Assembly (NCBI GenBank): GCA_937900675.1 | Contig: CALCEA010000157.1 | Location: 1 to 7,692, forward strand | DNA: 7,692 nucleotides | Direction of reading: 5' to 3' | From: an uncultured Chitinophagaceae bacterium | Lineage (GTDB): Bacteria; Bacteroidota; Bacteroidia; Chitinophagales; Chitinophagaceae | Shown: piece by piece, positions 1-6,200 of the stretch | Layout: the number at the start of each line of letters is the position of its first letter | Position numbering within the stretch: position 1 is the first letter of the stretch | Position numbers and translations under genes: made by a program | The notes under the pieces: model-generated | The model's database searches: none | Told to the model about the DNA's origin: nothing | Seen by the model: the letters and a program-made list of their open reading frames with translations, nothing else

Positions 1-1
1 A

Positions 2-41
2 CAGTTAAAAAGGCCAACAAAATTGTTGGCCTTTTTAACTG
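2..41. terminator. Bidirectional intrinsic terminator
   Basis: Positions 2-18 pair perfectly with 25-41, giving a 17-bp stem around a six-base loop (aaaatt); two more A-T pairs could form inside the loop. The centre of the stem is GGCCAAC/GTTGGCC. The outer part is A5 on one side and T5 on the other, so a U-run follows the GC-rich part of the hairpin on either strand. It lies about 10 bases past the TAA of the OmpA-family gene and so ends the three-gene minus-strand unit. The symmetry suggests it may also serve a plus-strand gene ending just beyond the left edge; that gene is not visible. Confidence 0.88.
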
Positions 42-50
42 AACTATTTT

Positions 51-2072
51 TTATTTAATGATAAATACATAGCTGTATCTATTTTCTAATTGTTTTTCTT
101 TACTTGCTTTTTCATCACAAGGTTCAGCTAAAATCCTTTCTCCTACATGCATAGATATATATTCATTTTTTCTTGCTATTGATTGAATATTCTTGGTTAA
201 ATAAGCAGCTCTTCTTGCTGAAAGTTTTTCATTATACTCATCTGTACCTTTACAATCAGCAGCAGATACAATTACAATTTTAGCACCTTTTAATTTTCTT
301 GCTTTAGAGAGTAATTTTTTGTAAGAAGATCTGTGACTTCTTTCTAAGGTTACTTTATCAAAATCATGATGAAATATAACATAATCATCGGTCAAAGATT
401 TAAGAGAGTCGATAATGTTGTTAAATGTAACTTTCTCCACAACAGGTGGCGGAGGAGCTGGCATATTAATTACAATGGTATTTAAAGATTTGCTATAACC
501 AATAGATGAATTACCAGAATAAGATTTAGAATCGATTGATGCATTTGACATATTTCCCTTAGGTTCTATTGCCTGAATTTGGAAAACTCTGTTAGGTCTA
601 ACATACAATGAATAATAACCGTTCAAATCAGTATTAACCGATTCCAATAAAGTATTGGCAGTATTGTATAAATTAACTTTGATAATTGGCTTTGATCCAT
701 CACTCAACTCTACTTTACCTTTTAATAGAATTTTAGCTAGTTTATAATCAAAAGACAAAATATCATCTGATCCAAATCTATTTGAAACAAAATAACCTTT
801 TGATCCAATTTTAGAATATGACATATCATCCATATTACTATTAACTGGATATCCTATATTTTCAACAGAAGTAATCTTACCATTAGTAAATACAGCTTTG
901 TAAATATCCAAACCTCCTAAACCAGGATGACCATTTGAACTAAAATATAATTCTCCTTCAGAAAAGCTAGGATACAATTCATTTGCACTTGTATTAACTA
1001 TTGCTCCAGCATTTACCAAACTACCCCATTGTCCAGAAGCATCTTTCTTTGTATAGTAAATATCTGTACCTCCTTGACCACCCATTTGATCACTAATTAA
1101 ATACAATGTATTCCCGTCCTTGCTAATTGCAGGATGTGAATATGAAGCATCTTTATTATTAAAATTTAGTCGAGTTAAATTAGTCCAAGAATCAGAAGAT
1201 TTGGTAGCTGACCAAATTTCTAGTTGATGGATTTTATTTGTATTTACTAAATTTCTAGTAAAATATGCAATACTACTATCCGCAGTAAAACTAATTGCAC
1301 CTGCATTAAATTTAGAATTTAATTGCTTGTCAAATAAAACTACCCCATGATCGTCATACTGTAGATTTTTGAAATCATATTTCTTAGTAAACGTTGTATT
1401 ATCGTTACTCGTAGTAGCAGTTAAATCAGACAATGCAGCAGTTATAGTTTTTTCAGTCCATTTTAATGGAACAATAGAATCCCAGCTAGCTATTTCTAAA
1501 TTATGAGTCTTATATAATTTAGAAAAAGCAGAAGCATCCCAACCAAATTCATTTGAACCTTTGATTGTAGTAGCTCTATTTGATTCAAATACTAAAGATC
1601 CATTTAAAGTTGTAACTGCATTTTCGTTAAATGCCGTATTAATTTTCAAATAATGTAAAATATAGTCTAATGAATCTATTTTAAATTGATTTGTATTTTC
1701 AAAACCTTTATATCTTGCTTCATTAAATCTATAAATTGATTTATCTTTTGTAGACATTTCATACGCCCCTTTGTTTGCATATAGCTCAGATAAATTATTT
1801 GCCACATTTGCTCCAGAAGATTTTGCTAATTCAAAATATTTAATTGCACTATCATATTGATTATTTATTCTATAAGCACTAGCTAAAGAATTTAAAGCAA
1901 AGGGATTTCTTGAATTATCTTTTAATGATGCTTTAAATAAAGGAATAGCATAAGCATAACGTAATTGGTTATACTCTTTGGTAGCCATTTTTAAAAATTT
2001 CTCTGATTGAGTTTGTGCCTTTAGATTCAAGCAAAAGCAAAACAAAATTGATGTTAATATTACTGTACGCAT
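51..2072 (-). CDS. OmpA-family protein with TPR, PD40 propeller and regulatory-like domains (PorE-like)
   Basis: This 673-residue protein is probably periplasmic, attached to the outer membrane and bound to peptidoglycan. Seen: a signal peptide at about 1-19 ending LKA before Gln20; TPR-like helices at about 23-110; PD40/WD40-like propeller blades at about 255-440, the clearest being SKDGNTLYLISD (317-328) followed by GGTDIYY (334-340), and ELYFSSNGHPGLGGLDIY (374-391); a carboxypeptidase-regulatory-like beta domain at about 448-505; a proline hinge at 538-543; and an OmpA C-terminal domain at about 560-673. In the last, Asp606 and Arg621 (LSARRA) have the 15-residue spacing of the OmpA residues that bind diaminopimelate. 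This domain order is known for the T9SS component PorE of Porphyromonas gingivalis. The ATG follows the TAA of the SprF-like gene by two bases, suggesting translational coupling. It may be a cassette-specific paralogue rather than the core PorE; that is inference. No lipobox precedes Cys12 or Cys14. Confidence 0.93.
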   Translation of the reverse strand: MRTVILTSILFCFCLNLKAQTQSEKFLKMATKEYNQLRYAYAIPLFKASLKDNSRNPFALNSLASAYRINNQYDSAIKYFELAKSSGANVANNLSELYANKGAYEMSTKDKSIYRFNEARYKGFENTNQFKIDSLDYILHYLKINTAFNENAVTTLNGSLVFESNRATTIKGSNEFGWDASAFSKLYKTHNLEIASWDSIVPLKWTEKTITAALSDLTATTSNDNTTFTKKYDFKNLQYDDHGVVLFDKQLNSKFNAGAISFTADSSIAYFTRNLVNTNKIHQLEIWSATKSSDSWTNLTRLNFNNKDASYSHPAISKDGNTLYLISDQMGGQGGTDIYYTKKDASGQWGSLVNAGAIVNTSANELYPSFSEGELYFSSNGHPGLGGLDIYKAVFTNGKITSVENIGYPVNSNMDDMSYSKIGSKGYFVSNRFGSDDILSFDYKLAKILLKGKVELSDGSKPIIKVNLYNTANTLLESVNTDLNGYYSLYVRPNRVFQIQAIEPKGNMSNASIDSKSYSGNSSIGYSKSLNTIVINMPAPPPPVVEKVTFNNIIDSLKSLTDDYVIFHHDFDKVTLERSHRSSYKKLLSKARKLKGAKIVIVSAADCKGTDEYNEKLSARRAAYLTKNIQSIARKNEYISMHVGERILAEPCDEKASKEKQLENRYSYVFIIK

Positions 2073-2074
2073 AA

Positions 2075-3022
2075 TTAAAAGTATCTTGTAGATTTAATAT
2101 TTTTAGCTTCTTTTCCAAATTCATATCTAAACATTACTTCATTAGAACCAGTAGTAAATGCTTTTAATGCAGAAAAAGTATAATCATAGGCATACCCTAT
2201 TCTTAAATTTTTATTTAATTGCAATTCAGCCATTCCAACTACTGCATCACCTGTTCTATATGAAACACCTAGACCAATCATATCTTTCAACCATAAATTA
2301 GTATTGAAATCAAATTCAATAGGTGCGCCACTTACAACTTTCATCAATGAAGATGGCTTTATCTTTACATCTTCTGATAAATCAAATACATATCCAGCTG
2401 TTATATATAAATGTTTGATAGAAACCTTTTGAGTTCCTGAAGAATTCATATCTGTTGAATTCAATACATTTGGTATTGAAACACCTGCATAAAAATTATC
2501 TGTATTGTAATATACCCCCGCTCCCAATGTAGCATCAGTTACTGACTTATTTTCTTGAAACTTAGCATCATTTTTATCGTAAATATTTACAACATCAGTA
2601 TAATTCTTTCTTTGATTTAGAATACCTAATTGTATACCGCCTGATAAAATACCATTTTCTGAAATTTTAACTCTAGAGGAAGCCATTAGATTCAAACCAT
2701 TTCTTTTAAATACCCCAATTTGATCGTTATACACCTGAACTCCAAGTCCCATATTTCCCTTTAGATTAGAACCATCTATAGAAATAGTATTAGTTTTTGG
2801 AGCACCTGTTATACCAGACCATTGGCTTCTTCCTAAATAATTTAAATTAACAACTCCTCTACTTCCAACATATGCAGGGTTAATTGCACTCATATTAAAC
2901 ATGTATTGCGAGTACATTGGTTCCGACTGCGCTTTTAATGAGTTCACTGAAGTGAAAATCAAAAAAAGCATCATGAAAGTTCTAAATATTTTATACATTA
3001 TTTTATTCGTTTTCATTTTCAT
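2075..3022 (-). CDS. PorP/SprF-family type IX secretion outer-membrane protein
   Basis: This 315-residue protein has the usual family length and is predicted to be an outer-membrane beta-barrel. Seen: an N-terminal signal peptide at about 1-31 (cleavage near LKA before Gln32), then family hallmarks QYMFNMSAINPAYVGSRG (39-56), RSQWSGITGAP (65-75), alternating Gly/aromatic strands through the middle, LRIGYAYDY (273-281) and a C-terminal NEVMFRYEFG (294-303). In the family, SprF of Flavobacterium johnsoniae is needed to secrete the adhesin SprB, and type B-sorted cargo is commonly encoded beside a PorP/SprF gene. Here the gene starts four bases after the stop of just such a cargo, so it is probably the dedicated partner of that adhesin. 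The ATG at 3022 is used because it fits the short spacing; ATGs at 3016 and 2998 are alternatives, the latter giving a 23-residue signal peptide. Its stop codon lies two bases before the next ATG. Confidence 0.95.
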   Translation of the reverse strand: MKMKTNKIMYKIFRTFMMLFLIFTSVNSLKAQSEPMYSQYMFNMSAINPAYVGSRGVVNLNYLGRSQWSGITGAPKTNTISIDGSNLKGNMGLGVQVYNDQIGVFKRNGLNLMASSRVKISENGILSGGIQLGILNQRKNYTDVVNIYDKNDAKFQENKSVTDATLGAGVYYNTDNFYAGVSIPNVLNSTDMNSSGTQKVSIKHLYITAGYVFDLSEDVKIKPSSLMKVVSGAPIEFDFNTNLWLKDMIGLGVSYRTGDAVVGMAELQLNKNLRIGYAYDYTFSALKAFTTGSNEVMFRYEFGKEAKNIKSTRYF

Positions 3023-3026
3023 GTTT

Positions 3027-3299
3027 TTATCTTACAATAGTTAAGCTTGAAGTGAATTTCTTTATTGTACCTGAAGGATCAATAGCATTAACTATATAGA
3101 AATAAGTGCCATCTGGAACATCTTCTCCCATAAAGTTGCTAGTACCAATACCATTCCAATCGTTTTTATAATCAGCATTTTGATACACTATATTACCCCA
3201 TCTATTGAATACTTGAACTTCTACTCTTGTTCCAAAAGGCCTTACAATTATCCACTTATCATTTAAACCATCAAAGTTTGGAGAGAATCCACCAGCAAT
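3027..3299 (-). other. T9SS type B C-terminal sorting domain (CHU_C / gliding-motility-associated family)
   Basis: The last 90 or so residues of the adhesin carry the family signature: GGFSPNFDGLNDKW, then VEVQVFNRWGNIVYQ, the ND-WNG turn (NDWNGIG), VPDGTYFYIV and a final beta strand ending LTIVR at the stop codon. This domain directs proteins to the type IX translocon. Type B domains differ from the shorter type A domains and, in Flavobacterium johnsoniae, secretion of such cargo depends on a PorP/SprF-like protein. The domain is complete, with no truncation or frameshift. Confidence 0.95.
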
Positions 3300-6200
3300 A
3301 ATTAAATCTGCTTTTGGAACATTAAATGCAGTAGGAACTCTCTTAGTGGTATCTGAAGGATTTGCTAAAGGATCATTAGAACTAACAGACACATACCCAT
3401 ATTTAGTTTTTCCTCCTAGTATAGCAGTATTTGTTAAACTACCGAAAATATTTGGAGAAGCAACTAATACTTTTAATATAGCAGAGTCATTTGTATTTGC
3501 AGCAATTTTTGACTGAGTGGTTACTAAATCTGTACTCGAAACACCATCATATGACGAATTTTTAATTAAGCCACCATATACATCTAATGAAGCCACACTA
3601 AAACCAGAACTTGTATTAAATGTTTGTGTTAAATCATCTTTTATAGATACACTATCCATTACAGCATTTGTTTTATTTGCAGCTTTTAACACGAAAGTTA
3701 TTAAAACAGATCCATCAGGGTTTGACTTTACAGATCTTACCGTTTTAGTAACCTCCATAACGGTATAAGGAGCTAAAATTATTACAGTATCCATAGCACA
3801 AGTACTAGACAACAATGTAACAGTGTCAACTGACTTAACACACCAAATATAAGTACCTGGGGATGTTGGTATTGTTGGAGGTGTTGTCGTACAAGTAGTA
3901 CCAGTTGGATCGCACCATTTTAAAGTTGTTCCAGTAGGAGTAACTTTTACCAAAGATTTAATATTTGCAGGATTAGATTTACTTCCTGCAACATAAGTTG
4001 CATTAATTACCGTTGGTGGTGGTGGTGGAACTAAATTTACCAAAATGTGTAATGTAGCATTTATACAATTTGTTCCTGAGCATGCTTTATAAATAATATC
4101 TACAGGGCCAGTAAACCCAAATGCTGGTGTAAAAGTATAAGTTCCATCAGAGTTAAATACTAAAACACCTTGACTTGATAATGGTCCAGTTACTAATGTT
4201 GATGTTAATGCTAAGCCACCATAATCATCATTTATTAAAACATTACCTGTTGCTGGAACTCTATTGGTTGAAGTATTATAATCATCATTTGCAACTAAAA
4301 CGCTATTTGGAGTTGCTGTAGAAATTGTATAATATACTGTTGCGACCTCACAATTTGCTGGATTAGCATCATCACAAACAGTATAAATAAGACTATCTAA
4401 ACCTACAAAATCTGTATTAGGAGTGTAAGTAATTGTTCCATTTGTTGAAAAAGATCTAACAGAACTATTTGCACTTGAAGTGGTAGTTATTTTGTTTGCA
4501 ACTGCTTTACCATTTTTAGGCGCTATATTAATAACAATACTTGTTGGAACTAAAACTGTATTTAAATTACCTGGCTTATCATTTGCCATTATAGTTGTTA
4601 CAACAGGAGTATTCAATTTAGTAACTGAATAATCATTATTTGCAACAGGAGGATTGGTGGTAATATTCGGATCAAGCACCGTAATATGCAAAGGACTAAT
4701 TGGACAACCAGTTGTCTGACTCGCAGCACAAACAGGCACATTGAAAATATATTTACCCGGTTTTGCAGCAGTAAATGTATAAGTACCTGTTTTAGCATCT
4801 ATTGTGATAGTTGCACCACTCGGGTTAGTACTTGATGGAATTGGATTACCATAAGTTGTACCAACAGGAATAATATCATTTGTATTGATACTTCCTGGCA
4901 CAGGCGTATTTACATTTGTAGAATTAAAATCAGGATTAATTGTGGGTGGAGGACTTACCACAATGTGTAAAGTTGCCTTTGCACAAATTGCAGGATCATC
5001 AAGCGTACAAGCTTTGTATATAATATCAATTGGGCCACTAAAACCTAAAGTAGGTGTAAATGTATATGCTCCATTTGAATTAATTGTAAATGTACCTTGT
5101 TCAGCAGTTGGTCCAGTTATTAAACTTGCAACCAAAGTTGAATCAAGTGTATTCTTATCATTTGTTAATAAATTACCAGAAACACTTGCATTACCTACTT
5201 TATTATTTGTTACATATCCATAATCATCTATTGCTGATGTTATTGAATTTGCACTTTCTGCCAAAACTTTATAATAAACAAAAGTTGATTGACAATTTGC
5301 TGGATTTGCATTGTCACAAACTTTATATTCTAAACTATCAGTACCATAAAAATCAGTGTTAGGAGTAAACGTTAATGTTCCATCAGCATTTACAACAACC
5401 TTCCCGTTAACAGGATCAGTAATAACTGTTACACTTGATGGAACTAAAGATGTACCTATATTTCCAGATTTATCATTAGCTAATATTGTAGTTGTCACTG
5501 CTGTATTTTTATTAGTAGTAGCTATATCAACATTAGCAACAGGTGGATTATTTGAAATTGTAGGATCTAACACTGTAATCTGAAGTAATGTTAATTGACA
5601 ATTGGATGTCTGTCCTTCTAAACAAATTGGAATATAAAATTCATATTTGCCAGGTTTTGTTGCAGTGAATGTATAATTACCTGATACTGCATCAATAGTT
5701 ATTGTTGCACCTGTTGGATTTGAATCAAATGGTGTTGGTGTACCGTATGTTGTTCCTGGTAAAATATTATCATTAGTAGAGACATTACCATTTACTGGAA
5801 CCCCTACAGAGGTTGAGTTATTATCTGGAATCGGTTCAATACAACTTTTAATTGTTATAGTTGCTGTTCCACTATTTGCAGCAGTACAAGAACCACTTTG
5901 AACAACTGCTCTATAATAAGTAGTTGCAGTTAAATTAGAAGCTGTTAAGCTTGTCGTTGTATTTGTAATATCAATTGCTGATGCAAAATCTGCACTGGTT
6001 GAACGCTGCCATTTAGTAACACTTCCAGTGTTACCACTTAATGTTAATGTAGTTGAATTTGTACCAGAACAAACTGCTACAGATCCAGCAATCGTCCCTC
6101 CAACACTTGCAGGATCAACTGTTATAGTTGCTGTTCCACTATTTGCAGCAGTACATGAACCACTTTGAACAACTGCTCTATAATAAGTTGTTACAGTTAA

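Noticed and set aside
2030..2040. Lipoprotein signal at Cys12 or Cys14 of the OmpA-family protein
   Set aside because: Residues before each cysteine (ILF and FCF) do not fit a lipobox, whereas LKA before Gln20 is a good signal peptidase I site.
3517..3768. Plus-strand open frame of 83 codons opposite the DUF11-like region
   Set aside because: It lies wholly antisense to a well supported domain, has no recognisable motif and no promoter, and arises from the codon bias of the real gene.
4012..4030. GGT trinucleotide run as a phase-variable microsatellite
   Set aside because: It encodes a five-proline linker; changes of whole units stay in frame, so on/off switching would not result, and the run is short.
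4613..4798. Minus-strand open frame of 61 codons in another frame, and a similar one at 6280-6486
   Set aside because: Both lie inside the adhesin in a shifted frame; the products are compositionally odd (Leu/Ile-rich; Asn/Lys/Cys-rich) and no break in the main frame calls for them.
4885..5583. Three overlapping plus-strand open frames of 75-112 codons
   Set aside because: They overlap one another in different frames opposite the repeated adhesin domains, and their products are low-complexity (Leu/His/Tyr- or Val-rich) shadows.
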